Source: JAHELU01 sp965216655 | GTDB taxonomy: Bacteria; Actinomycetota; Acidimicrobiia; Acidimicrobiales; SZUA-35 | Direction: 5' to 3' | DNA length: 64,000 nucleotides | Assembly: GCA_965216655.1 (NCBI GenBank) | Contig: CBDCGP010000009.1 | Coordinates: 1-64,000, forward strand | In this document: positions 42,335-51,600 of the stretch, piece after piece | Position numbering within the stretch: position 1 is the stretch's first letter | Layout: each line of letters opens with the position of its first letter | Position numbers and translations under genes: made by a program | Notes under the pieces: generated by a model | Told to the model about the DNA's origin: nothing | The model's database searches: none | The model's input: the letters and a program-made list of their open reading frames with translations, nothing else

Positions 42335-44296
42335 GGGGCCGAACAGGTCGAGCACGATCACCTCGACCTGACCGTCGTTGTTGCGGAAGAGGCTGACGGC
42401 GTACCACTCGATGCAGCTGGTGGCGCCGACCGGTTCGATGTTGACTTGTGAGAGCGCGTCCCACTCCGTCGGCCAGTCGACGGGCGGACCGGCGCAATGG
42501 GGGATGGATCCGGTACTGAAGCTGACCTGACCGTCGGCCAAGCGGTCGAGGACGTCGAACGGGCCGGCGAAGCCCTCGAAGTCGTCGACGTCGATCACCC
42601 AGTTGTCACGGTCGGCCAGCTCGGCGCCGGTGAACGTCTCCTGATGGTCGACGCCGAGGCTCAAGGTCACCTCGCTCGCCAGGTTCACGTCGGTGAGCAA
42701 TCCACCCTGCGCGAACTGCACGAGGGCTTGGGCGGCGGCCTGGTCGTCGGCGCCGGGTTCGCTGGTCGACGAGTCCGGTCCGTCGGTGATGGTGAACGGG
42801 ACTGCGGTTCTGGTCGGGGTGTCGACGCCGCCTTCGCCGTCGAGCAACATGGTGTAGTCGCCGGGCTGGAGATCGGCGGCCGTGACGGCGAACCGGCCCC
42901 AGGCCTCGGTCCAGTCGTTGGTCTGCACGCCGTATTCGGTGCCTCGAAGGGTGCCGAGACCGGCGCTCCCGCTGTAGAGGGCCGCCACCGGTTGACCGCC
43001 GTCGTCGATGATCGACACGCCGAGGTTGGCCTCGAACGGTCGGGCCAGGCCGGTCACCGTGACCGTGCCCGAGCCGACGACCGGGTCGTCGGTCAGCGCC
43101 ACGAACCGGCCGGTCAGCGGTGCGTCGCCGGCGATCTCCATGTCGATCACGACGATGCCGCTGTCGGCCAGTGGGGTCACGCCGACCCGACTGACGGGGA
43201 CCGGGCTGATGAGGTCGACGGTGCCGTCGGAGCTGCGGGCGATGTAGACGTCGTCGTCGGTTTCGGTGGCGCCGGTCCAGACCGACGTGATGTTGTCACC
43301 GAGTTCGACGCTAACGCCCGTGCCGCCGCTCGAGCTGACGAAGGCGTCGGGTATGGCGGACGCCGGACCGGTTCCGGCCGGTACCTGATCCCACAGGAAG
43401 GGGTTGGAGCCGGCGGCCAGGGTCACGACCACCCGCAGGCAGTCGGTGCCGCCGCCGACGAACCCGCTCTCCAGACCGTACACGTAGCCGGCGGCGCTCA
43501 AGCCGCCGAACGTGCGCCTCTCCTCGGGCGGAAAGGCGCAGGCCGGGACCTCATCGGTGCCGACCGCGATGCCGTCTCGCAGCGGGACGAGGAAGGCGGC
43601 GTTGACCCAGCCGGTCGGCAGGCCGCCGTGCAGCGGCTCGCCGAGGTTCACCCTCACGGGATCGATGAGCTGGACCTGTAGCCAGGTCGCGCCGTCGTCG
43701 GTGGTGGTGGCTTCGCCGGTGGCGACCACACCCCGGTAGTTCGGCGGCAATTTGGCCAGGATGTCGAACTGCGCTCCGGCGTCGAGGCGCACGTTGAGGA
43801 ACGGGTCGCTCGAGTCGGCGGCCACTTTGGCGGTGTCGACCCGGTACCGGGCGCCCGGTTCACCGGGGGCGGGGGCGGCGTCGGTATCACCGTCGTCGGT
43901 GTCGGTGCCATCGCCGTCGGTGGTGTCGGTGCCGTCGGACGTGCCGTCGTCGGTCACGATCGCGCCGTCGTCGGTCGTGCCGTCGCCATCATCGTCGAAG
44001 CCGCCCTCGGTGGCGATGTTGGGCGAGTCGGAGTCGTCACCGGGGAGGAGCTGCCAGGCGCCGAAGCCGGCGATCGCAACCACCGCGGCGAAGGCCAGCG
44101 CGGGGATGAGGCGGTTGTCGGAGCCTCGGCCGAACGGGTTGCGGCTCCACCGGCCACCACCGCCGGCAGCGGCTTTGACGTGGGGGCCGTGGTCGACCGG
44201 CACGACACCGCTTCGGCGGCTCAGGTCCCGGAAGGCGTCCTTGATGTGATCTTCGGTCATCGGATTGGGGGTGAAGTCGTTGGTGTTCGGGCTCAT
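42332..44296 (-). CDS. Envelope protein paired with ECF sigma factor (SH3-like and Gmad2 domains)
   Basis: 654 residues. The cytoplasmic N-terminus is about 75 aa (MTEDHIKDAFRDLSRRSG), followed by one membrane helix (LIPALAFAAVVAIAGFGAWQ). An extracellular Asp/Thr/Gly-rich linker of about 70 residues follows. Then come an SH3-like module (ARYRVDTAKVAADSSDPFLN to GWVNAAFLVP), further beta regions, and a Gmad2-like immunoglobulin domain (GTVTVTGLARPFEANLGVSI to GDYTMLLDGEG). The ATG overlaps the sigma stop (ATGA). A sensor or anti-sigma role is inferred from gene order. Its last codons lie in the second copy of the 97-bp repeat. Confidence 0.82.
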   Translation of the reverse strand: MSPNTNDFTPNPMTEDHIKDAFRDLSRRSGVVPVDHGPHVKAAAGGGGRWSRNPFGRGSDNRLIPALAFAAVVAIAGFGAWQLLPGDDSDSPNIATEGGFDDDGDGTTDDGAIVTDDGTSDGTDTTDGDGTDTDDGDTDAAPAPGEPGARYRVDTAKVAADSSDPFLNVRLDAGAQFDILAKLPPNYRGVVATGEATTTDDGATWLQVQLIDPVRVNLGEPLHGGLPTGWVNAAFLVPLRDGIAVGTDEVPACAFPPEERRTFGGLSAAGYVYGLESGFVGGGTDCLRVVVTLAAGSNPFLWDQVPAGTGPASAIPDAFVSSSGGTGVSVELGDNITSVWTGATETDDDVYIARSSDGTVDLISPVPVSRVGVTPLADSGIVVIDMEIAGDAPLTGRFVALTDDPVVGSGTVTVTGLARPFEANLGVSIIDDGGQPVAALYSGSAGLGTLRGTEYGVQTNDWTEAWGRFAVTAADLQPGDYTMLLDGEGGVDTPTRTAVPFTITDGPDSSTSEPGADDQAAAQALVQFAQGGLLTDVNLASEVTLSLGVDHQETFTGAELADRDNWVIDVDDFEGFAGPFDVLDRLADGQVSFSTGSIPHCAGPPVDWPTEWDALSQVNIEPVGATSCIEWYAVSLFRNNDGQVEVIVLDLFGP

Positions 44297-44811
44297 GCTG
44301 AGGCTCCTTCCAGCAGCGAGGCCAGCGTGGTGCGGCCTCGGTGAAGGTGGACTCGGGCGGTTGATTCGGAGCAGTCGAGGATCTCCGCGATGTCGGCCAC
44401 CGGCCGGTCCTCGAGGTAGTGGAGGGCCACGGCGGCTCGCTGTTGACCCGGGAGCTCGGCGACCGCCGACCACACGTCGTCGAACCGAGGGGGATGGGGT
44501 TCGACGACGTGGGCGGCGCCGCGGTCACGATTTCGGAGCCGGAGTTTGGCCTTGAGTTCAGCCCCGGCCCGTTTGCGGCTGTTCAGCGCCAGGTTGATGG
44601 TGACCCGGCGGACCCAGGCCCCCGGCTTCTCGTAGCGGCCGACTTTCTCCCAGCGGTTGTAGGCCCGCAGGAGCGCTTCCTGGGCCAGGTCCTCGGCGGC
44701 CACGGTGCCGCCGGTGATGGCCGCGGCAAGTGCGACCATGGCGGGAAGCTCCTGCCGGTAGAAGGCGTCGAAGTCTGCGCTCAGCGGATCGTGGACCGGG
44801 GTGTCGGTCAT
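44293..44811 (-). CDS. ECF-type RNA polymerase sigma factor
   Basis: 172 residues. Region 2 is DFDAFYRQELPAMVALAAAI and AAEDLAQEALLRAYNRWEKV, with KPGAWVRRVTINLALNSRKR. Region 4 is LPGQQRAAVALHYLEDRPVA and DIAEILDCSESTARVHLHRG. This is the SigE/SigM-like actinobacterial ECF type. ATG at 44811 is chosen; upstream codons to 44886 are not conserved-looking. Coupled by ATGA to the membrane partner. Confidence 0.92.
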   Translation of the reverse strand: MTDTPVHDPLSADFDAFYRQELPAMVALAAAITGGTVAAEDLAQEALLRAYNRWEKVGRYEKPGAWVRRVTINLALNSRKRAGAELKAKLRLRNRDRGAAHVVEPHPPRFDDVWSAVAELPGQQRAAVALHYLEDRPVADIAEILDCSESTARVHLHRGRTTLASLLEGASA

Positions 44812-44920
44812 GTTGTCGATTCTCGCATACACACCACCCACACCACTCGGGCCCTTGGAAAGGTTTACCGCTGTGACCCACGTCACTCACCGTTGGTGCT
44901 TTCTGAACCCCAACATCGCT

Positions 44921-44964
44921 TCTGTGCCTGTGAACTCCAGGTTTTGGGAGCTCACAGGCACAGA
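44921..44964 (-). terminator. Hairpin terminator after DUF559 pseudogene
   Basis: Perfect 13-bp arms TCTGTGCCTGTGA (44921-44933) and TCACAGGCACAGA (44952-44964), with inner pairing CTCC/GGAG in an 18-nt loop. It lies 17 nt beyond the pseudogene stop on the minus strand. Confidence 0.65.
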
Positions 44965-44980
44965 GTGACGATCGCGGTGG

Positions 44981-45732
44981 CTATGCGGCGTCAGGTCGGA
45001 AATCGGCCCTACCAGCGGCGCGGCTCCTCGCCGCCACGGCTGCTGCCACCTGGTCGGCGGTCTTGGTCGGCTCGTCGGTGAGATCGGCCGATGTCACCCT
45101 CAACACCTGCCAACCGTGGGCGGCCGCCGTCCGATCCCGCCGCCGGTCCTCAGCCATGGCCTGGCTCGTCGTGTGCCACGGTCGTCCGTCGACCTCGACA
45201 ATCAACTCGATCGCCGGGCAGGCGAAGTCGACGACACCCCGCCGGCCGTCGTACCAGGGAGGGCATACCTGGCGGCGGAAACCGGTGATTCCGTGATCGA
45301 CGAGCAGCACCTCGAAGCGGCGTTCCAGTAGTGAGTCGGCGACGGGCCCGTCGTGGGGAGATTGGGAACCGGGTAGCGGATGTCCTCGGCGAACGGCCGG
45401 CGCGTGCGGTGCACGACCACACCGGGCATCCCGGACTGCGGCCCGCCGTACGGAGCGACGACGTGAACGGGGTCACTCGCCTCCGCTGCGGGAAGCGGGG
45501 CGTGCCAAACCCTGCCAGCCGACTCCGTGGCCAACGCCGAACCCAGGGTGGATTTCACTGCTCTGAAGAGCGGTGTGTTGTGGTCGGTCAACTCCGGAAT
45601 CTCATACAAACCCCGCCACACCACTGAGAGAAATCCCTGCCGGGCCAGGGCTGCGATTGTGGAGGACGCCAGCCCGGCGTTGAGCAACTCCGCTCTCGTC
45701 ACCACCCCGGAGGAACGAGAGGCCAGAGTCAA
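44981..45732 (-). pseudogene. AbiEi-type wHTH / DUF559 nuclease-like gene with internal deletion
   Basis: The N-terminal part (GVVTRAELLNAGLASSTIAA, WRGLYEIPELTDHN, VHVVAPYGGPQSGMPGVVVH) is the winged-helix and domain of AbiEi-like antitoxin proteins. In another frame the C-terminal part (ADSLLERRFEVLLVDHGI, VDFACPAIELIVEVDGRPWH) is a DUF559/Vsr-like domain with the acidic VDFACP and EVDGRPWH motifs. The two meet at about 45345, where roughly 100 residues of the usual connecting region are missing and the frame changes. The product is therefore a remnant. No good start codon precedes the N-terminal part (TTG 45732 or GTG 45705). Confidence 0.75.
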
Positions 45733-45736
45733 GGGG

Positions 45737-46147
45737 CTAGAGGTCGGCCTGGTCGGGAGTGAGGAGATCTGTCTGGACCCGCGCCGACGAGCGAAACGGG
45801 TTGCGGTACAGCCCGCGGAAGTGGCTGCGCACACCGACCTCCAGCTCGCAGTCCGACAGAGGTCGGGCCACACACGTGAGCACGTAGCCCGCCTCGGCCA
45901 TGTAGTCCTTGAGTCCGACCGCGTCGGGTTGCTCCACCGAGCCGGCCACCAGGAGCGCGGCGCACGTCACGCATCCGCCGTAGCGGCAGCCGAAGGGCAA
46001 GACCATCCCGTCGGCCTCCGCCGCCTCCAGGATCGTCTCACCCGATTCCACCTCGATCACCCGCCCGCCGCGGTTGGCGAGAACGACCCGGGTCAAAGCC
46101 AGATGTCCGACGTGCAGTCGCCGCCCGGGTAGCGGGTCTCGTGACAT
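45737..46147 (-). CDS. 2Fe-2S ferredoxin
   Basis: 136 residues, plant/adrenodoxin-type fold. The cluster ligands are in CRYGGCVTCAALL (CX4CX2C) and the distal Cys in YVLTCVARP, preceded by VESGETILEAAEADGMVLPF. The N-terminus is uncertain: ATG 46147 overlaps the end of the upstream methanethiol-oxidase-like gene by 55 nt, and a TTG start nearer the domain is possible. It is the only electron carrier in the region. Overlap with the SELENBP1-type gene suggests a shared operon, although that enzyme is not known to need a ferredoxin. Confidence 0.88.
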   Translation of the reverse strand: MSRDPLPGRRLHVGHLALTRVVLANRGGRVIEVESGETILEAAEADGMVLPFGCRYGGCVTCAALLVAGSVEQPDAVGLKDYMAEAGYVLTCVARPLSDCELEVGVRSHFRGLYRNPFRSSARVQTDLLTPDQADL

Positions 46148-47475
46148 CGCGCCGGTCCGTGGGGCTCGTTGCCGAAGTCGACGAAGAAGTCGGGGTTGAT
46201 CGTCATGCCACCGTTCTCGACATCGCAGTCGACCATCACCATGGCCGATCCGACGTCGTTCATGGCCGGGTAGAACTGGTTGTCCCACGTCGAGAACAGC
46301 GATGTCGTCACGTACAGACGTTTGCCGTCGAGCGAAAGCTGGATCATCTGGGGAGCCCCCTCGATGCGGTGACCGTTGACCTCCGGGGCCTTGTCCAGCA
46401 GCCCGCCCATCCACACCTGCCCGGTCAGCCGTGGTGACGACGGGTCGCTGATGTCGTACTGGCGCACGTCGCCGTGGAGCCAGTTCGAGAAGTACAGGTA
46501 GCGGTCGTCCATCGAGACGAGGATGTCGGTGATCAGGCTGGGCACCGGGAAATCCCAGCCGTCGAGCTCGACCGGATCGACGTCGATTACCTTCTCCACG
46601 GTGATGTCCGAACCGTCGGCGGCGTCGCCCGACCCGTTTTTGTGGTAGTGCCAGATGTTCGACGCCAGTGTCGCCCCGACGAATCCATGGGACGAGTCCG
46701 GGTCGTGGTGGAATCGGACCTCCAGGGGAATCATGCCCTCGGCCCCGAGATCGACGGAGCGGACGATGCGCTTGCCCTCGAAGTCCCAGAAGTGGATCGA
46801 CTGTCCGTACTTGCCGGCCTCGACGTCGGCCAGGTCGAATCCGGGCATGAAGGTGTTCGGTGCACCCCATTCCGACGACACCATCATGTTGTGCCGCGGC
46901 TGATACCAGAAGTCGTAGTTGAAGTTCATGCCGCTGATGTCATTCTCCCATCGACCCACGATCTCGAAGTCCTCGTTGAGGTGGAGGAATCCACCGGGGG
47001 CGTTGCCTTCGGCGTCGCCCAGCATGGAGATGATGATGTCGGAGCCGAGGCAGTGCACGGTGTGGGGAGCCGACAGGTTGGTCTCGGCCTTGATCTCGTC
47101 ACCCTCGATGACCTTGTAGAGGCGGGGGTTGGCCGGATCGGTGGCGGTGTCGACGATGTGGATTCGAGACGACCGCACCCCGGGGATGATCATGTACTTG
47201 CGTTCCTTCGACGCGTCGTCGTGACACGAGGAGCAGGCGTTCCATCCGGTGTGGTGTAGCTCATCACCGATGTTCGGCATCTCGAGCCGGCTCACGACCT
47301 GCGAGTACGTTGGTGACTCGGGGTCGGCGTCGATGGTGGCGAGGTAGTCGGGTGCCTCCACGCCGGTGCCGGTGTACAGCGCAGCGGTGTACAGAAGTTT
47401 CTCCCGCTCGGCGGCCATGGCCTCGTCCGGGGACGCGTAACCCGGTCCGCAGCAGGTGTCTTCGTCGTCGCTCAT
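46093..47475 (-). CDS. mtoX: SELENBP1-type methanethiol oxidase
   Basis: 460 residues, close to the normal length for the selenium-binding-protein-1 family. Bacterial members (MtoX) oxidise methanethiol to formaldehyde, H2S and H2O2 with a metal centre. Signatures: CCGPGYASP near the N-terminus, HHTGWNACSSCHDD (about residues 74-87), SAPHTVHC, RFHHDPDSSHGFVGA, and WHYHKNG, giving the conserved His/Cys set. No signal peptide is seen, whereas studied MtoX proteins are periplasmic. ATG at 47475 has a weak GGGAC site. It overlaps the ferredoxin gene downstream. Confidence 0.88.
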   Translation of the reverse strand: MSDDEDTCCGPGYASPDEAMAAEREKLLYTAALYTGTGVEAPDYLATIDADPESPTYSQVVSRLEMPNIGDELHHTGWNACSSCHDDASKERKYMIIPGVRSSRIHIVDTATDPANPRLYKVIEGDEIKAETNLSAPHTVHCLGSDIIISMLGDAEGNAPGGFLHLNEDFEIVGRWENDISGMNFNYDFWYQPRHNMMVSSEWGAPNTFMPGFDLADVEAGKYGQSIHFWDFEGKRIVRSVDLGAEGMIPLEVRFHHDPDSSHGFVGATLASNIWHYHKNGSGDAADGSDITVEKVIDVDPVELDGWDFPVPSLITDILVSMDDRYLYFSNWLHGDVRQYDISDPSSPRLTGQVWMGGLLDKAPEVNGHRIEGAPQMIQLSLDGKRLYVTTSLFSTWDNQFYPAMNDVGSAMVMVDCDVENGGMTINPDFFVDFGNEPHGPARCHETRYPGGDCTSDIWL

Positions 47476-47523
47476 TGCATCAGTCCCGTCGAGTTCGAGC
47501 GCCGTTGTCTACCCGTCACCAGC

Positions 47524-48603
47524 CTAGTCGAGGTGGTCGAACGCGTTCCCTTCGAGGTCGAACAGGTGGGCCCGCCGCCACGTCATGGACACGGTGGCTC
47601 CGTTGGTTGGTGGCGGCGTCGGGCCCATGGCCTGGAGGGGGATGCCGTCGGCGTCGAGGGTCACGAGGGAGGTGCGGCCGAGAATCGATGTCGATTCGAC
47701 GACGCCACGCAGCTCCCCGGGCTCACGTTCGGGCTCGTCGGTCACCACCTCGAGATCCTCGGGACGGATACCGACGATCATCGGCCGATCCGGCAGGCCG
47801 CGCCACGTGCGGAGCGCACCGGCGGCGGTTACGATCTCGTCTCGTTCACCCTCGACGGTACGGACGCGGCCGGCCAGGCGATTGATCTCCCACCTCCCGG
47901 TCAGGCCCGCCACGTCGAGCGTCGACGGTCGATCGAACAGTTCCTGCGGAGACCCCGTCTGGCCGATCAGTCCGTCGGACAGAACCGCCATCTTCTCGGC
48001 GAGCCCGGCGGCGACCTCCCAGTCGTTGGTGGCCACGAGCATCGTCGTGCCATCGGACCGCTGCCGCTCGCGGATTTGGCGGATCATGGACCGCCGGGCG
48101 ATCGGGTCGAGGGCGATGACCGGCTCGTCGAGCAACAGGACCGAGGTCTGGCGCACCGTTTCGCGGGCGGTCGACGCCGTCTGCTGCTCCCCGGCCGACG
48201 TCTGGTCAGCCCGCCGGTTGCCAAGCCGGCCGATCCCGAACCGCCCCAGTTCCCGGAGGGCCCGGCGCCGGCGCCGCTCCTTCGGGTGTTCCTCGGCGAA
48301 CCTCAGAGGGAGTTCGACGTTGTCCGACAGGGTGAGGTTCGGTTGGAGGGCAGGGTTCTGCGATACGAGAGCGATGCCCCGCTGGTGGGTCGGCTGGTTG
48401 GTGATGTCGTGATTGCCGAGGATGACCTGGCCGTTCGACGGCTCCCGGAGACCCACGATCGTCTGGAGCAGCGTCGTCTTCCCCGCGCCCGACGGGCCGA
48501 GCAGGGCCAGCGACGTTCCCGACTCGACGACCAGGTCGACTCCTCGCAGAACCTCGACGCCTCCGAGTTGAACCTCGATCGAACGCAGTGACAGTGTTGT
48601 CAC
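47524..48603 (-). CDS. ABC transporter ATPase with degenerate signature and H-loop
   Basis: 359 residues, resembling sugar-importer ATPases (MsmK/UgpC type with a C-terminal TOBE region). Walker A is GPSGAGKTT (about residues 35-43), the Q-loop is SQNPALQ and Walker B is VLLLDEP. Two hallmarks are altered: the LSGGQ signature reads TSAGEQQT, and the switch His after VAT is Asn (VATNDWEVAAG). Reduced activity or a regulatory role is likely. GTG at 48603 follows GGGAG. No permease gene is adjacent. It is divergent from the lhr helicase gene. Confidence 0.88.
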   Translation of the reverse strand: MTTLSLRSIEVQLGGVEVLRGVDLVVESGTSLALLGPSGAGKTTLLQTIVGLREPSNGQVILGNHDITNQPTHQRGIALVSQNPALQPNLTLSDNVELPLRFAEEHPKERRRRRALRELGRFGIGRLGNRRADQTSAGEQQTASTARETVRQTSVLLLDEPVIALDPIARRSMIRQIRERQRSDGTTMLVATNDWEVAAGLAEKMAVLSDGLIGQTGSPQELFDRPSTLDVAGLTGRWEINRLAGRVRTVEGERDEIVTAAGALRTWRGLPDRPMIVGIRPEDLEVVTDEPEREPGELRGVVESTSILGRTSLVTLDADGIPLQAMGPTPPPTNGATVSMTWRRAHLFDLEGNAFDHLD

Positions 48604-48692
48604 GCACTCAGTCTCCCACGGCTCCGGGGGCGGGTCACGCCGGGGTATACGGCAACGGGCCGGGGAGGTACCCCTTTTCGCTGTCACCGGAC

Positions 48693-51600
48693 GTGAGTAG
48701 TGTCGAACCTGTGGCCCTCATCGAGCCTCCGCAACTGACGTCGGCCACCCCGGCGGGCGAGCAGCTCAGCTTTGGCGCGCTCGACGGCACGTTCGACGAG
48801 GCCATCCGCCGACCGCCGGTCGAACTGCGCCACGATCTGGTGCCCGGTGTCGGGTTCCACCCCGCTGTGGCCCGATGGTTCGAGCAGCGGTTCGAGGGTG
48901 GCCCGACACCTCCCCAGGTCGAGGGATGGCCACCTATAGCGGCCGGCCGCAACACGCTCATTGCCGCTCCAACCGGGTCGGGAAAGACCCTGGCCGGGTT
49001 CCTCATGTCGATCAACCGGCTCTACCTCGAACACGCCTCGGGTGTCGAGCAGTCGGGAACGAGCGTTGTCTACGTCTCGCCACTGAAGGCGCTCGTGGTC
49101 GACATCGCCGAGAACCTCGAACGGCCACTTGCCGAGATCGCGACCACCGCTCGGGAAATGGGGTTGTCCGCACCCGAGCTCACGATCGGCGTCCGCACCG
49201 GCGACACCCCGTCGAGCGAGCGTCAGTCGATGGTCCGGCGGCCCCGCACCTTCGTGGTCACGACACCCGAGTCGCTCTACCTACTCGTCACCGCGGGCAA
49301 GAGCCGGGAAACCCTCCGCACGGTGGAGACGATCATCGTCGACGAGATCCACGCCATGGCCCGCGACAAACGCGGCTCGCATCTTGCGCTCACGCTCGAA
49401 CGGCTCGATCACGTCTGCCGCTCGCATGGTGGGGTGTCGCCCGTTCGGATCGGGCTGTCGGCCACGCAGCGGCCGATCGAGACGGTGGCCCGATTGCTCG
49501 TCGGCACTCGGCTGAACGCGGAGGGGGCCATCGACTGCGCTGCGATCGACACCGGGCACCAGCGCGCACTCGACCTCGAGATCGAGCTACCCGACAGCGA
49601 ACTGGAGGCCATCGCCTCCCACAACCACATGGACCAGGTGCTCGATCGCATCGCCGAGTTGGTTGCCGAGCACAGGACCACCCTGATCTTCGTCAATACC
49701 CGCAGCCTGGCCGAGCGCCTGGCCCATCAGCTCGGTGAGCGGCTGGCCGACTGCGACGATGATGCCATTGATGGCACCGCCCAAGGCAGCCCACCGGCGG
49801 CCGCCGATGCGGTCGTCGCCGCCCACCACGGGAGCCTGTCGAAGGCCCGTCGTCACCGTGTGGAGCGCCGGCTGCGGGCCGGCGAGCTGAAGGCGCTCGT
49901 GGCCACGGCGTCGCTGGAGTTGGGGATCGACGTCGGTCCCGTCGAGCTGGTGTGCCAGATCGGATCGCCCCGCTCGATCGCCACCTTTCTCCAGCGGGTC
50001 GGCCGGTCCAACCACACCCGCCACGGCACACCGCGGGGCCGGCTGTACCCGCTCACCCGCGATGAACTGGTGGAGTGCACGGCGCTGATGGCGGCGGTGC
50101 GGCGAGGATCGCTCGACGTGCTGCATCCGCCCGAGGCGCCGCTCGACATCCTGGCCCAGCAGATCGTGGCCGAGACCGGTGCCGAGGATTGGCGCAGCGA
50201 CGACCTCTACGAGCTCGTCACCGGGGCCGCGCCGTTCGCCGACCTCCCCCGGGAGACGTTCGACGAGGTCGTCAAGCTCACGAGCGACGGGATCATGACT
50301 GGCCGGGGTCGGCGGGCCGCCTGGGTCCACCACGACCAGATCAACGGCGAGCTGCGGGGCCGCCGGGGTGCCCGCTACGTGGCACTGAGTTCCGGCGGTG
50401 CCATCCCCGAGATCTATCACATGCGGGTGGTGGCCGAACCCGACGAGCTGTTCATCGGCACGGTCACCGAGGACTGGGCGATCGAGTCGGCGGCCGGCGA
50501 CATCTTCCTCCTCGGCACCCACTCGTGGCGGATCCGGCGGGTGGCCGGAGGTGAGGTGCGCGTCACCGACGCCGGAGGCCTGCCGCCCACGGTGCCGTTC
50601 TGGACCGGCGAGGCGCCGGCGCGCACCGCCGAGTTGTCGGCCGAGGTGTCCCGCCTGCGAGCCCGGGTCGACGAGTTCTTGGCGGCCGACGATCCGTTGG
50701 GGGCGAAGGCGTGGCTCGTCGACGAGTCCGGGGTTCCCCCCGACGCCGCAGCTCTTGTCGTCGCCTATCTGACGGCCGCCAGAACGACGCTGGGGCTGCT
50801 GCCGACCGGCAACGACCTGGTGATGGAGCGGTTCTTCGACGGAGCGGATGGCATGCAGCTCGTGATCCACTCGCCACTCGGCGGCCGCATCAATCGGGCC
50901 ATGGGGTATGCCCTGCGGAAGAAGTTCTGTGTCGGGTTCAACTTCGAACTCCAAGCGGCCGCATCCGACGATGCGGTGGTCATCTCGCTCGGCCCCCACC
51001 ACTCGTTCCCTCTTTCGGATGTGCAGCACTTCCTCCGGCCGGAGATCATCCGGGAGACACTCACACAGGCGGTGCTCGACCAGCCGGCGTTCCAATCCCG
51101 GTGGCGGTGGAACCTCAACCGGGCCCTGATCGTGCTGCGGATGCGAAACGGTAAGAAGAACCCGCCGCCGATCCAGCGGATGGAGAGCGACGATCTGCTG
51201 GCGGCACTGTTCCCCGACGCAGCCGCCTGCCAGGAGAACGTGAGCGGCCCGGCCGAGATCCCCGATCATCCACTGGTCCGTCAGACGGTCCACGACACGC
51301 TCACCGAGGGGATGGACGTCGACGGTCTGATCGAGCTGTGGGAGCGGCTGGGGGAGGGGAGCGTGCGGTTGCATTGCGTCGACAGCACGGAGCCGTCGCT
51401 GCTGGCCCATGAGATCCTGACCGCCCGTCCCTACGCGTTCCTCGACGACGACGCCGAGGCGGGCGAACGCCGCACCCGGGCCGTGCCGCTGCGGCGAGGC
51501 CTGCCCGTCGACCCCAACGACATCGCGGCGCTCCACCCGGATGCGATCGCCGAGGTTCGGGCCGAGCTCGCCCCCGATCCCCGTACCGCCGACGAACTCC

